From JALOLG01 sp963722415 (GTDB taxonomy: Bacteria > Actinomycetota > Acidimicrobiia > Acidimicrobiales > Ilumatobacteraceae): a DNA stretch of 64,000 nt. The stretch covers positions 1 through 64,000 of the forward strand of contig CAVRNI010000046.1 of NCBI GenBank assembly GCA_963722415.1, given 5' to 3'. A model generated the notes under the pieces. That model did no database searches. It was not told the origin of the DNA and saw only the letters and a program-made list of their open reading frames with translations. The position numbers and the translations under genes were made by a program. Shown here one piece after another: positions 38,821 to 48,342 of the stretch (positions are counted from its first letter, which is position 1; every line of letters begins with the position of its first letter).

Positions 38821-38888
38821 AACCCCTCCGTTCTGTCTGCTTCAGAATGCCGCGACGGCGCGTTTCAAGCAGACAGAACCGTGGGGTT
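38821..38888. repeat. palindromic intergenic repeat (copy 2)
   Basis: Outer arms GTTCTGTCTGC (38830-38840) and GCAGACAGAAC (38869-38879), identical to copy 1 before groEL, flanked by AACCCC and GGGGTT that extend the stem. The inner part differs from copy 1. It lies between the groEL terminator and the convergent aquaporin gene. Confidence 0.7.
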
Positions 38889-38895
38889 TCGGGGG

Positions 38896-39699
38896 TCAGT
38901 CGGTGACGTCGTCGATCGCGCCGACCGCCTTGTTGCCGCCCTTGGTGGCAGCGTCCCGGGCGGCGCGCATCGGACCGGAGTCGAGCATCGTGTCCTCGAG
39001 CTTGGTCTCGTCGTCGATGAGGAGATACACCAGCACGCCCAGCACCGACCCGACGAGCGGGAAGATGATGAACACCCAGACCTGACCGAGCGCGTTCGGG
39101 TCGGTGTCGGCGAAGATCGCCGTCGCCAGGCTGCGAGCGGGGTTCACGCTGGTGTTGTCGACCGGGATGGTCACGAGGTGGATGAGCGTCAAGGCGAGGC
39201 CGGCGACGATGCCGCCGATCCCCCACGGGAAGCGGCTGGTCGTCGTCGTGAGCACGATCCATACGAAGAGCGCGGTGAAGACGATCTCGACGAGGATCGC
39301 CGCGCCGAGGCTGCTGAAGCCGTCGCGGTCCCATCCGTTGGAGGCGAACCCACCGCGTTCGAAACCGTCCCGGCTGGTGGCGATCAGGAGGATGATGAGG
39401 GCGCCGATGATGCCGCCGATCACCTGTGCGATCCACGAGACGATCGCCCGGCCGAGGTCGATCTTCTTCGTCAACAGCATCCCGAGCGTGATGGCCGGGT
39501 TGATGTGGCAGCCGCTGACCGGACCGATCGCGTACGCCATCACGAGCAGCGAGAGGCCGAACGCGAGCGCCACTCCGAGCTGCCCGATGTCAGGGGCGAG
39601 GATGGCCGTGCCCGGCCCGCCCATCACCAACACAGCGGTGCCCACGAGCTCGGCCGCCATGATCCGGCCGCTGCTGATGCGGTTGTCGTCCGATGCCAT
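38896..39699 (-). CDS. MIP-family channel (aquaporin/glycerol facilitator)
   Basis: A 267-residue six-helix channel. Both half-helix motifs are present: SGCHINPAITLG and NTSVNPARSLA, giving the paired NPA boxes of the pore. ATG 39699 follows a GGGGG stretch. The C terminus is a charged cytoplasmic tail with KGGNKAVGAIDDV. Whether it passes water, glycerol or another solute is not decided. The adjacent gene is a paralogue. Confidence 0.88.
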   Translation of the reverse strand: MASDDNRISSGRIMAAELVGTAVLVMGGPGTAILAPDIGQLGVALAFGLSLLVMAYAIGPVSGCHINPAITLGMLLTKKIDLGRAIVSWIAQVIGGIIGALIILLIATSRDGFERGGFASNGWDRDGFSSLGAAILVEIVFTALFVWIVLTTTTSRFPWGIGGIVAGLALTLIHLVTIPVDNTSVNPARSLATAIFADTDPNALGQVWVFIIFPLVGSVLGVLVYLLIDDETKLEDTMLDSGPMRAARDAATKGGNKAVGAIDDVTD

Positions 39700-39776
39700 A
39701 TCAACGAACCCCCTGTCGGTCGCCGAGTCGTGCTGGCGCGAGCGTACGACCACCGTGCGCGTCGATGGGGGAATGG

Positions 39777-40508
39777 TCAGTGGTCGCCGGTGACGGTGTC
39801 GGAGGCGGCCTCGACGAACGTGTCGTCGAACACCGTGTCGTCGATCGTCGCATCGTCGATCAGCAGCCACAGCACGAGTCCGCCGAACGTGCCGATCACC
39901 GGCACGAGGATGAAGGCCCAGACCTGGCCGAGCGCGTTGGGGTCGGTGTCGGCGAAGATCGCCGACCCGAGGCTGCGCGCCGGGTTGACACCGCCGCCGT
40001 CGATCGGCAACAGGAACAGCATCGCCAGCGCATAGGCGGCACCCGTGAACGCCGCCACCGAGGTGGTCGACAGCCGCTGGCTGACGGCTGACAGCAGCAC
40101 GATCACCACCACGACCGACAAGACCAGCTCGGCGGCGAGCACGCTGCCCAACTCCGCAAACCCGCTGTGGTCCCAGCCGTTCGCCGCCGATGGGACCCGG
40201 TTGGTGTCGTTGATGCCGAAGATGATCGCGGCGCCGAAGATCCCGCCGAGGAACTGCCCGATCCAGTCGCTGATCGCTTCACGCGGCGTGATCTGCCTGG
40301 CCAGGTAGAGCGCGAGGCTGAGGATCGGGTTGGCGACGGCGCCGATCACGCCGATCGCGATCGCGATCGCGAAGCCGAAGCCGAGGGCCGCCTCGAGCGT
40401 GCTGATCGACCCACCGCCCAGGACGATCAGCCCTGGGCCGCCGAGCATCACGATCGTGGTTCCGGCGAACTCGGCCGCGACCAGTCGGACTGTGCTGAGC
40501 TCGGCCAC
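39777..40508 (-). CDS. MIP-family channel, paralogue with a divergent first NPA box
   Basis: A 243-residue MIP channel. The second box is normal (GGGVNPARSLG), but the first reads VANPILSLAL, so NPA is NPI, and the segment has fewer flanking glycines than its neighbour. Around FADTDPNALGQVWAFI it is almost identical to the downstream paralogue, pointing to a recent tandem duplication. The altered box may change selectivity. Confidence 0.85.
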   Translation of the reverse strand: MAELSTVRLVAAEFAGTTIVMLGGPGLIVLGGGSISTLEAALGFGFAIAIAIGVIGAVANPILSLALYLARQITPREAISDWIGQFLGGIFGAAIIFGINDTNRVPSAANGWDHSGFAELGSVLAAELVLSVVVVIVLLSAVSQRLSTTSVAAFTGAAYALAMLFLLPIDGGGVNPARSLGSAIFADTDPNALGQVWAFILVPVIGTFGGLVLWLLIDDATIDDTVFDDTFVEAASDTVTGDH

Positions 40509-40531
40509 GTCGTCGAGCGTACCCTCGGCCT

Positions 40532-41359
40532 GTGCTCGGCCTCGTCACGTGCTCGGCGGCTCGCGAGCTCGACACCGACCTGCCCTTGCTCATCGCCGAG
40601 CTGCCCGAAGCCAGGATCGTCACGTGGGACGATCCCGCGGTCGACTGGTCCGCGTTCGGTGCCGTCGTGATTCGTTCGACGTGGGACTACCACGCCCACC
40701 TGGCGCAGTTCTTGGACTGGGCGGCGAGGGTCGCCGCGGTGACGGCACTGTGGAATCCGCCGCAGCTCATCGAGTGGAACGTCGACAAGCGATACCTGCT
40801 CGAGCTGGCGGCGAACGGCATCCCGATCGTGCCGACCCGGATCGTGGATGTCGGCGACGAGCTTCCGCCGTGCCGAGGGGACATCGTCGTGAAGCCGTCG
40901 GTCGGAGCCGGCTCGATCGGCGTGCGTCGGTTCGAGGACGACCCCGGCGGGGCGTACGAGCACATCGACGTCCTCCACGCGCGGGGCGCGGTCGCGATGG
41001 TGCAGCAGTACGTGTCGGCGGTCGACACCCACGGGGAGACCGGCATGGTGTTCATCGGTGGCGACTACAGCCATGCGTTCCGCAAGGAGCCGATCCTCAC
41101 CTCGACCATTCAATTGGAAGGTGGCATGTTCGCGAGAGAACGGACCGCGGCCACCACTCCGTCGGCGGCGGAGCTCGCCGTCGCCGAGCGGGTCGTCGCC
41201 TCGTTGCCGGCGACGGCCTACGCCCGGGTCGACCTGCTGCCGACCGCCGACGGTCCGGTGCTGCTGGAGCTGGAGGTGATCGAGCCGTCGCTGTTCCTGC
41301 ACCTCGACCCGAGCTCCCCGGCGCGCGCCGCTGCCGTGTTCCGTAACCTGGTGCCGTGA
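40532..41359 (+). CDS. ATP-grasp family ligase
   Basis: A 275-residue ATP-grasp protein: an N-terminal pre-ATP-grasp part (VTCSAARELDTDLPLL), then KRYLLELAANGIPIVPT, VVKPSVGAGSIGV with the phosphate-binding lysine, QQYVSAVDTHGETGMVFI, and the catalytic VDLLPTADGPVLLELEVIEPSLF metal region (given by its ends). It resembles RimK/DcsG-type carboxylate-amine ligases. The substrate is unknown. Its stop overlaps the fdhD start by ATGA. Confidence 0.8.
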   Translation: MLGLVTCSAARELDTDLPLLIAELPEARIVTWDDPAVDWSAFGAVVIRSTWDYHAHLAQFLDWAARVAAVTALWNPPQLIEWNVDKRYLLELAANGIPIVPTRIVDVGDELPPCRGDIVVKPSVGAGSIGVRRFEDDPGGAYEHIDVLHARGAVAMVQQYVSAVDTHGETGMVFIGGDYSHAFRKEPILTSTIQLEGGMFARERTAATTPSAAELAVAERVVASLPATAYARVDLLPTADGPVLLELEVIEPSLFLHLDPSSPARAAAVFRNLVP

Positions 41360-42159
41360 TCCGCAAGCGCACCGAGCGGCTGATCGTCACCAAGGTGACC
41401 GCCGACCGCGTGCAGCGTGTGCCCGACGAGCTGATCGTCGAGGAGCCGATGACGATCCAGCTCGACGGCACGGTGGTGTCGACGACGATGCGGACACCCG
41501 GCAACGACTACGAGCTGGCGGTGGGCTTCTGCCACACCGAGGGCCTGCTCGGCGACGCGCCCGTGAAGGCGGTCAGGTACTGCGCCACCGGCGCGGCGAG
41601 CGACGCCGAGTTCAACATCGTCACCGTCGAGACGGGTGGAAGGGCACCGACGCCGACACCACGCCTCGGGGTCACGTCGTCGAGCTGCGGGTGGTGCGGC
41701 AGCGATCAGCTCGACGACATGTGTGAGCGCATGGCGCCGCTCGCCGCGCAGCCACCGATGTCGCTCGAGATGTTGGCGTCGATGCCGCAGCGCGTCGCCG
41801 AGACGCAGGAGCTGTTCGCGGCCACCGGGGCGGTCCACGCCGCCGCCGCGTTCGACGGCGACGGCAACGTGTTGCTGACCCGCGAGGACGTCGGGCGCCA
41901 CAACGCGGTCGACAAGGTGATCGGCGCGATGCTGCTCGCCGGGCAGCTCCCGGCCAACGGCCGCGGCCTCTTCGTGAGCGGCCGGGCGAGCGTCGAGATG
42001 GTCCAGAAGGCGTGGGCCGGCGGGTTCGGCACGGTCGTCGCCGTCAGCGCGCCGACGTCGCTCGCCGTGCACGCGGCGCGACGGGCCAACCTCGTGCTCG
42101 CCGGGTTCGTGCGCGGCGACCGGTTCAACGTCTACGCGCCAGAGCGTCTGGCGACCTGA
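41356..42159 (+). CDS. fdhD: formate dehydrogenase accessory sulfurtransferase FdhD
   Basis: A 267-residue FdhD. VEEPMTIQLDG and TPGNDYELAVGFCHTEGLL form the N-terminal half. SSCGWCG carries the two cysteines that transfer sulfur to the molybdenum cofactor of formate dehydrogenase, and LTREDVGRHNAVDKVIG and LFVSGRASVEMVQKA follow. No formate dehydrogenase subunit is in the window. Formate dehydrogenases are commonly selenoproteins, which fits the redoxin selenoprotein candidate at 48.3-49.4 kb, but the link is only circumstantial. Confidence 0.92.
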   Translation: MIRKRTERLIVTKVTADRVQRVPDELIVEEPMTIQLDGTVVSTTMRTPGNDYELAVGFCHTEGLLGDAPVKAVRYCATGAASDAEFNIVTVETGGRAPTPTPRLGVTSSSCGWCGSDQLDDMCERMAPLAAQPPMSLEMLASMPQRVAETQELFAATGAVHAAAAFDGDGNVLLTREDVGRHNAVDKVIGAMLLAGQLPANGRGLFVSGRASVEMVQKAWAGGFGTVVAVSAPTSLAVHAARRANLVLAGFVRGDRFNVYAPERLAT

Positions 42160-42212
42160 GACGGCACCGACCCCGAGGGCCCGTCGGGAGCACGCGTCGA
42201 TAACCTGACCGC

Positions 42213-42866
42213 ATGCGTCTCGACACCGGACTGTGCGTCGTCCATCTGTTCTGCAAGCCGTCGCCATCGGTCGATCGGGAAGCCGTCGTCGCCGCGGTGA
42301 AGGCCGCCGAAGCCAACGAATGCCAGGTCCTGACGGCGGCCATCGTCGGCCACAAGTGCGACGTGGCAGTGATGGCTCTGAGCCCCGATCTCCGGGCGCT
42401 GCGGCAGCTGCAGACCGCGCTGCAGGGGGCAGGGCTCGATGTGGTCGACAGCTACGTCAGCATCACCGAGGTGAGCGAGTACGCCAAGGGCATGCCGGAA
42501 GAGATGCTGCAGACGCGCCTGTACCCGAAGCTGCCACCGGACGGGATGAACACGTTCTGCTTCTATCCGATGAGCAAGAAGCGCGAGGGTCACGCCAACT
42601 GGTACGCGACGCCGTTCGATCACCGTCACCACATGATGATCGAGCACGGCAAGAGCGGCCGCACCTTCGCCGGCCGCGTCGTCCAGCTCGTCACGGGCTC
42701 GACCGGGCTCGACGATCACGAGTGGGGTGTGACGTTGTTCGCGCTCAGCCCCGACGTGATCAAGGACGTCGTCTACACGATGCGGTTCGACGAGGGGTCG
42801 GCGCTGTACGGCGAGTTCGGAGCGTTCTACGTCGGCTACCTGGCGATGATCGACGAGCTCGTCTGA
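42213..42866 (+). CDS. hemQ: coproheme decarboxylase (chlorite-dismutase family)
   Basis: A 217-residue chlorite-dismutase-family protein. The family core is visible as FCFYPMSKKREGHANWYATPFDHRHHMM, then EHGKSGRTFAGRVVQLVTGSTGLDDHEWGVTLFA and FDEGSALYGEFGAFYVG (in parts). The YP.SK.R pattern and actinobacterial context fit the HemQ branch, which decarboxylates coproheme to heme b in Gram-positive heme synthesis, rather than chlorite-degrading enzymes. No other heme gene is adjacent. Confidence 0.87.
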   Translation: MRLDTGLCVVHLFCKPSPSVDREAVVAAVKAAEANECQVLTAAIVGHKCDVAVMALSPDLRALRQLQTALQGAGLDVVDSYVSITEVSEYAKGMPEEMLQTRLYPKLPPDGMNTFCFYPMSKKREGHANWYATPFDHRHHMMIEHGKSGRTFAGRVVQLVTGSTGLDDHEWGVTLFALSPDVIKDVVYTMRFDEGSALYGEFGAFYVGYLAMIDELV

Positions 42867-42903
42867 ACCGCATCTGGTCTTGGTGTCTGATGTCGGGTGC
42901 GCC

Positions 42904-44167
42904 TCAGTCGCTCGAGATCTCGAACGTCGACACCGACTGGTCGCGACCGTCGCCGTCGAACTCGAACTCCTCGAAGCGGGCCGTCGACGGATCGCCCGTC
43001 CGCATCGAGAGCTCGGTGTTGCCCGAGGGTCCCTCGTAGTCGATCTGGAGGCCCCGGGCGAGCGGCTCGGAGCATTCGAGGAAGCTCCGGCACTCGTGTC
43101 CCGCCGGTGCTGACCGACGCCATCTGGGCGGCGATCTCGGTGGGCGAGTCGGTGCCCGCCTGGATCGCCGCGAGGGCGACCAGGTTGACGCAGTCGTAGG
43201 CGTTCGCCGCATAGAACTCGGTCAGCGTGAGATCGTTCGGCGTGATCGCCAGCGGTGAGACACCCCTGATCTGCTCGCGCACCTCTTCGGGAGACCCTGG
43301 ATCACCAGCTGCGATTGCGCGTCGCGCAGCGCGTCGTTCACGACGATGATGGGCGGGTCGGCGTCACCCATCGCCTGGGCGACGGCGTCCAACAACCGCG
43401 TGCCGTCACCTGCATCGCCGAGGATGGCGACGACGCTCGGGGAGTCGGCGAGCAAGTCGCCGGCCTCGTCGGCAAGCTGTTCGTCGTCACCACTGAACGC
43501 GACCTCGGCGAGCACCGACAGTCCGCGCGGGCCGACTGCCGACTTCAGCGCTTGGGCGAGGCCGCGACCGTAGGAATCGTCGAGATAGCCGATCGCGATC
43601 GAGGTCGAACCGGTGCGCTCGGCGACGTGGGCCATGGCAACCATCTGCAGCGAGTCGCTCGGGACCGTCCGGAAGAACAATTGGTCGTCGGGGTAGTCGT
43701 CGAGCGCCAGCGCGGTGGCGGTGGGCGAGCAGGTCAGGATGCCGGCCGCGACAGGTACGTCGAGATCGCTGAGCGCCACGATCGACGACGCCGGTCCGAT
43801 GATCGCGTCGACGCCGCCGGTGATGAGCGAGTCGAGGCCGATCGCCGCCGACGCCGCGGTTGCTCCTTCATCCGCTTCGATCAACGTCACCTCGGACCCG
43901 ATGACACCACCGGCGTCGTTGATCTGCTCCGTCGCCAGGTGCACGGCGTCGACCATCCCCTCGCCGAACAGCGTCGCGCCCGGCCCGGTGGTCGGGAGCA
44001 GCACACCCAACACGAGCACGCCGTCGTTCGCGCGTGCCGGGGGGCTGGTGGTGCGTCACGACGGCCTGGGTGGTGGTCGGCGCACTGTCGTCGTCGTCCG
44101 AACAGCTGATCGCGGCCACGGCGACGGCGCCGACGCAGAGGAATCGTCGCGCTCGCCCGTGGATCAC
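42904..44167 (-). pseudogene. branched-chain-amino-acid-type ABC substrate-binding protein with three frameshifts
   Basis: A type I periplasmic-binding lipoprotein. The signal and lipobox (AVAAISCSDDDD) are in frame 1. A +1 shift near 44040 (GGCACGCGCG) leads to VLVLGVLLPTTGPGATLFGEGM, VTLIEADEGATAA, GVDAIIGPASS and YLDDSYGRGLAQALK. A -1 shift near 43290 (CAGGGTCTC) leads to EEVREQIRGV and FYAANAYDCVNLVALAA, and a +1 shift near 43100 gives HECRSFLECSEPLARGLQIDYEGPSG. Repaired length is about 420 residues. It binds amino acids or similar small molecules; no permease or ATPase is nearby. Confidence 0.8.
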
Positions 44168-44283
44168 CGCCTCACGATAGAAGAACGGATCCGATTGGCC
44201 CCATCAGGTCGGCGCGGTGGAGGTTCGAGAGAGGTGCGATGGAGGTGTGGTGCTGATCGGCGCACGCCCTACCCTCGGGCGCA

Positions 44284-46593
44284 ATGAAGACGAGCGCCGG
44301 AGCTGCCGCTCGCCAGGCCGTGATCGACGACACGGCACGTGGCGGGCGCGACCTGTGCCGGGACCTCTCGGCGGCGACCGACGAGTGGCTCGTCGCCCTG
44401 TACGACGCAGCGCGCGACGAACACCCCCGCGCACCACAGGCCGCACTGCTGGCGATCGGCGGCTACGGGCGCGGCGAGTTGGCGCCGTTCAGCGACCTCG
44501 ACCTGCTGCTGGTGCACACGTCGACACCTGCTCGCGTGGAACCGTTCGCATCTGCCATCTGGTACCCGTTGTGGGACGCCGGATCGAAGCTCGGTCACGC
44601 CGTCCGCACGGTCAACGATCAGGTCGACCTCGCCAGAGCTGACCTCGACACCGCGACCGCGCTGCTCACCGCGCGGCTGATCGCCGGCGACGCGGCGCTG
44701 GCGGCGAAGGTGATCGACGCCGGACGCTCCAACTGGACGAAGCACTCCAAGCGGTGGCTCGGCGAGCTGCAGCTCCGGGTCCGCGAACGCCAACTCGGTG
44801 CCGGCGAGGTGGCGTACACGCTCGAGCCCGACTTGAAGGACGGCCATGGTGGCCTGCGTGATGTGCAATCGCTGTGGTGGGCGGCGCAGGCAGGGCTGGC
44901 GTTGCCGAGCGGCGACGCCGCCGCGCTCGACGAGTGCTACGCCACGCTGGTGCGAGCTCGGGTCGCGCTGCATCGCGCCACCGGTCGGGCCGGCGACGTG
45001 TTGCGTCTCGAGGATCAGGACGCGGCGGCGGCCCGGTCCGGGCACGCCACCGCCGACGCGCTGATGGCCGACGTCGCGGCGGCGGCGCGAACGATCGCGT
45101 GGATCGCCGACGAGGCGTGGGGCCGGTTCGAGCGCCCGCTCGGTGGCGAGCCCGATCGCGTCGCCCCCGGCGTGATCCGCGTCAACGGCGAGATCGAGCT
45201 GAGCGCCAGCGCCGACCCGACGACGGATCCGACGCTCGTGCTCCGCGTTGCCCTGGCTGCGGCGCGCCTCGGCTGTCGAATCGAGCGGCGGACGCTCGAT
45301 CGACTTGCCGAGGAGGTCGCGCCCTGGCCGCCGACGTGGCCGGCCGGTGCCAGCGACATGCTCGTCGCGCTCCTCCTCGAGGGGCACGCCGCGGTGCCCG
45401 TGCTGGAGGCGCTCGATCAGCGTGGCCTGCTCACGCGGTTGCTCCCGGAGTGGGAGCCCGTTCGTTCACGGCCTCAGCGCAACGCCTATCACCGCTTCAC
45501 CGTCGACCGGCACCTCTGGGAGGCGGCGGCCAACGCCGCCCAGCTCGTCGAGCGCGTCGCCCGACCGGACCTCCTCGTGCTCGGCGCACTGTTCCACGAC
45601 ATCGGCAAGGGCTACCAGGGCGATCACACGGAGGCGGGCATGGAGGTCGTCCGCGGTCTCGGTCACCGGCTCGGCATCGGGCTCACCGACACCGACGTGT
45701 TGATCGCGATGGTCGAGCATCACCTCCTGCTCCCCGACGTCGCCGTGCGGCGTGATCTCGCCGACAGTGCGACGCTCTCGTACGTCGCCGAGAGCGTCGG
45801 CTCCGTCGAGGTGCTCGACCTGCTGCACGCCCTCACGGAGGCCGACTCGAAGGCAACCGGCCCGTCGGCGTGGGGGTCGTGGAAGGAGGGCCTCGTCGAC
45901 GACCTCGTGACCCGCGTGCGCCATGTGCTCGGTGGCGGCGACGTCCGCGAGCTGACGTGGCGGCTGTTCCCCGACGCCGAAACGCTGGCGTTGATGGCCA
46001 GGTCGGAGTCCGACGTGCGAGTGGACGACGATCGTGTCACGGTCGTCACCTCCGACGTGCCCGGGTCGTTCAGTCGTGTCGCGGGCGTGATGGCCCTGCA
46101 TGGCCTCGACGTTCTCAGCGCCCAGGCACATTCCGACGAACCGCAACTGGGCCGCGTGGGCATGGCCGCTTCGCAGTTCCGCGTCGACGTGCCGCGGGTG
46201 GAGTTCGACTGGGAGTCCGTTCGCGCGGATCTGATGCGGGCCCTCGCCGGCGAGCTGGCGATCGAAGCCCGCCTCGCCGAACGGGCCCGCACCTACCGGC
46301 GCCGCAAGCCGATGCAGGCGCAGCAGCCAGGACCTCCCAGCGTGGTGTTCCACGACGACGCATCGAGCAACGCGTCCGTGCTGGAGGTGCGGGCGACCAC
46401 CAAGATCGGCATCCTGCATCGCATCACCAAGGCGCTCGCCGAGCTCGGGCTCGACATCCGCCACGCGACCGTCCAGACGATGGGCATGGAGGTCGTCGAC
46501 ACGTTCTACGTGCGCACGTGGTCGGGTGAGCTGGTCACCGACGAGTTCCACCGCGCCGAGATCAAGCGCGCCGTGCTGCAAGCCGTCAGCTGA
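44284..46593 (+). CDS. glnD: protein-PII uridylyltransferase/uridylyl-removing enzyme
   Basis: A 769-residue GlnD. The nucleotidyltransferase core has GGYGRGELAPFSDLDLLL (about 59-76). GHGGLRDVQSLWW follows. An HD domain (about 420-560) has FHDIGKGYQGDHTEAG and VEHHLL. Two ACT domains are at about 585-650 and 700-765 (DVPGSFSRVAGVMALHGLDVLSA; TKIGILHRITKALAELGLDI, given by their ends). It uridylylates and de-uridylylates the PII protein GlnB/GlnK in response to glutamine. No glnB or amtB lies nearby. Length is somewhat short of the E. coli enzyme. Confidence 0.93.
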   Translation: MKTSAGAAARQAVIDDTARGGRDLCRDLSAATDEWLVALYDAARDEHPRAPQAALLAIGGYGRGELAPFSDLDLLLVHTSTPARVEPFASAIWYPLWDAGSKLGHAVRTVNDQVDLARADLDTATALLTARLIAGDAALAAKVIDAGRSNWTKHSKRWLGELQLRVRERQLGAGEVAYTLEPDLKDGHGGLRDVQSLWWAAQAGLALPSGDAAALDECYATLVRARVALHRATGRAGDVLRLEDQDAAAARSGHATADALMADVAAAARTIAWIADEAWGRFERPLGGEPDRVAPGVIRVNGEIELSASADPTTDPTLVLRVALAAARLGCRIERRTLDRLAEEVAPWPPTWPAGASDMLVALLLEGHAAVPVLEALDQRGLLTRLLPEWEPVRSRPQRNAYHRFTVDRHLWEAAANAAQLVERVARPDLLVLGALFHDIGKGYQGDHTEAGMEVVRGLGHRLGIGLTDTDVLIAMVEHHLLLPDVAVRRDLADSATLSYVAESVGSVEVLDLLHALTEADSKATGPSAWGSWKEGLVDDLVTRVRHVLGGGDVRELTWRLFPDAETLALMARSESDVRVDDDRVTVVTSDVPGSFSRVAGVMALHGLDVLSAQAHSDEPQLGRVGMAASQFRVDVPRVEFDWESVRADLMRALAGELAIEARLAERARTYRRRKPMQAQQPGPPSVVFHDDASSNASVLEVRATTKIGILHRITKALAELGLDIRHATVQTMGMEVVDTFYVRTWSGELVTDEFHRAEIKRAVLQAVS

Positions 46594-46618
46594 GATCGGG
46601 TCGGATAGGTTGACCGGC

Positions 46619-47317
46619 GTGGCAACCCGCGACATGGACCCCCGCGATCTTGCTCGGTGGAGCGAGACGCTGGCCGCGATCGCACGAACCGGTCTCGGGT
46701 TCACGCAGAACCTCTACGAGAAGGAGCGCTTCGAGGAGGTGCTCCACGTCGCGGCCGACATCAAGGCGGCCGCGACCGAGCTCGAGGACGACGCCGCGTT
46801 CGAGCGCGAGACCGATCATTTCGTGCAGGAATGGCTCGAGAGCATCGGCGAAGGCGTGCCCGGCTACGTGACGCCCAAGGTCGCGATCGGCGCCATCGTC
46901 GGCAACGAGCGCGGCGAGCTGCTCCTCGTCCAGCGCGCCGATTCGGGAATCTGGCTGTACCCGACCGGGTGGGCCGACGTCGGTTACTCGCCGGCCGAGG
47001 TCGCGGTGAAAGAGGTGGCCGAGGAGACCGGGATCTTGTGCGAACCGCAACGGGTGCTGTCCGTGATCGACGGCCAGCGGATGGGGTTCTCGCGCTTCGG
47101 GATGTACATGCTCGTGTTCCATTGCACGGCGATCGGTGGTGAGCTGACGGGCCACCCGCTCGAGACCGCTGACGTCGGCTGGTTCGGCCGCGATGCGCTC
47201 CCGACCACGACCGCCGGCGCCCACTGGTGGGGTCCGATGGCGTTCGCCGCCATCGACGGCGAGGACTTCCCGACCCACTTCGACGCCGTGCGCGCGCCGA
47301 TGTGGCGGGCGGGTTGA
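46619..47317 (+). CDS. NUDIX hydrolase with an N-terminal helical domain
   Basis: A 232-residue protein. Residues 1-75 are helical (WSETLAAIARTGLGF, FEEVLHVAADIKAAATEL), matching the Nudix_N-type helical domain. A Nudix fold follows with the box GWADVGYSPAEVAVKEVAEETGI. In it the first conserved Glu is Tyr and the usual Arg-Glu is Lys-Glu, but the catalytic EE pair is kept. It probably hydrolyses a nucleoside diphosphate linked to another group; substrate unknown. GTG 46619 or ATG 46634 could start it. Confidence 0.82.
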   Translation: MATRDMDPRDLARWSETLAAIARTGLGFTQNLYEKERFEEVLHVAADIKAAATELEDDAAFERETDHFVQEWLESIGEGVPGYVTPKVAIGAIVGNERGELLLVQRADSGIWLYPTGWADVGYSPAEVAVKEVAEETGILCEPQRVLSVIDGQRMGFSRFGMYMLVFHCTAIGGELTGHPLETADVGWFGRDALPTTTAGAHWWGPMAFAAIDGEDFPTHFDAVRAPMWRAG

Positions 47318-47343
47318 CACACTCGACGATTCGGGTGACCGAC

Positions 47344-48279
47344 TCAGCTCTCGTCGCGGTCGCGCAGGAACTGTTCGACCTCCTGCACCAACTCGCTCGG
47401 GTCTGACACGTCGAACGTGCCACCGGGCGGATCGGCGTCGATGCCGAAGTGTTCGTCGACCGCGCTGTCGAGCTCGTCGACATCGTCGATGTCGATCGGA
47501 TCGAGATCGGGTTCGTCGAGCATCGACTCGAGGCGCGACACGTACGACGAGAGATCGTCGTCGTCGGCGACGAGGGAGGCAACCCGCGCGTCGTACTCGG
47601 CTGATTGATCGGCGAGCACCGAGACCGGCGCGGGAGTGCCCATCATCGAACACGCCCGCTCGACGAGTGCCATCGCCGCCTTCGGCGACGGCAGCTGCGC
47701 GGCGTAGCCGGGCACCGCGGCCCAGAGCGACGCGGCGGGAATGTCGGCGTGGGTGAACGCCGCCTGCAGCACTCCGACGATCCCCGTCGGGCCCTCGTAA
47801 CGGGAGCGCTCCAGCTCGTAGCGTTCCATCAAGGCGTTGTCGGTGGCGGTGCCGATCAGGTGCACCGGCCGGCTGTGCGGCACGTCGGCGAGCAGCGCGC
47901 CGAGCGTGATCGCCATCGGTGCCCCGAGGTGCGCGGCGAGCCCGGTGATCTGCTCGCAGAAGGATCGCCAGCGGAGCGCCGGCTCGGGCCCGAGGACGAG
48001 GATCACGTCGGTACCTGGCAGCGACGCCGACCACACCCCGACGGTCGGCCACACGATCTCGCGTTGGCGCTGCGCGGTCAGTCGCACATGCGGCCGCACC
48101 GTCGCGAAATCGGTGTACGGATCGGGGTCGATCTCGGCGAGGGCGGTCGCCGCGCTCGACTCGACGAGGGTGCGCAACGCCGTCGATGCAGCATCGCCCG
48201 CGTCGTTCCACCCCGTGAAGGCGGCCACCACCACCGGGTTCGTGAGCGTCGGTTCGGCGAGCCAACGGATGTGCTCCAT
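47344..48279 (-). CDS. PAC2-family protein
   Basis: A 311-residue PAC2 (proteasome assembly chaperone 2-like) protein: NPVVVAAFTGWNDAGDAAS, GVWSASLPGTDVILVLGPEPALRWRSF, PVHLIGTATDN and SLWAAVPGYAAQLPSPKAAMALVERA (in parts). The acidic C-terminal tail after residue 225 is typical of the actinobacterial members, which accompany the Pup-proteasome system; no proteasome gene is in the window. Converges with the Nudix gene. Confidence 0.85.
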   Translation of the reverse strand: MEHIRWLAEPTLTNPVVVAAFTGWNDAGDAASTALRTLVESSAATALAEIDPDPYTDFATVRPHVRLTAQRQREIVWPTVGVWSASLPGTDVILVLGPEPALRWRSFCEQITGLAAHLGAPMAITLGALLADVPHSRPVHLIGTATDNALMERYELERSRYEGPTGIVGVLQAAFTHADIPAASLWAAVPGYAAQLPSPKAAMALVERACSMMGTPAPVSVLADQSAEYDARVASLVADDDDLSSYVSRLESMLDEPDLDPIDIDDVDELDSAVDEHFGIDADPPGGTFDVSDPSELVQEVEQFLRDRDES

Positions 48280-48342
48280 GTCATCGTCAACCCTACCGGT
48301 GCGCCGTCTGCCGTGTCGTTCTGCGGCGTCGTCGGCTGCGTG

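Noticed and set aside
40532..42866. A formate dehydrogenase or heme operon around fdhD and hemQ
   Set aside because: No dehydrogenase subunit or other heme enzyme is adjacent, so the genes are only listed individually.
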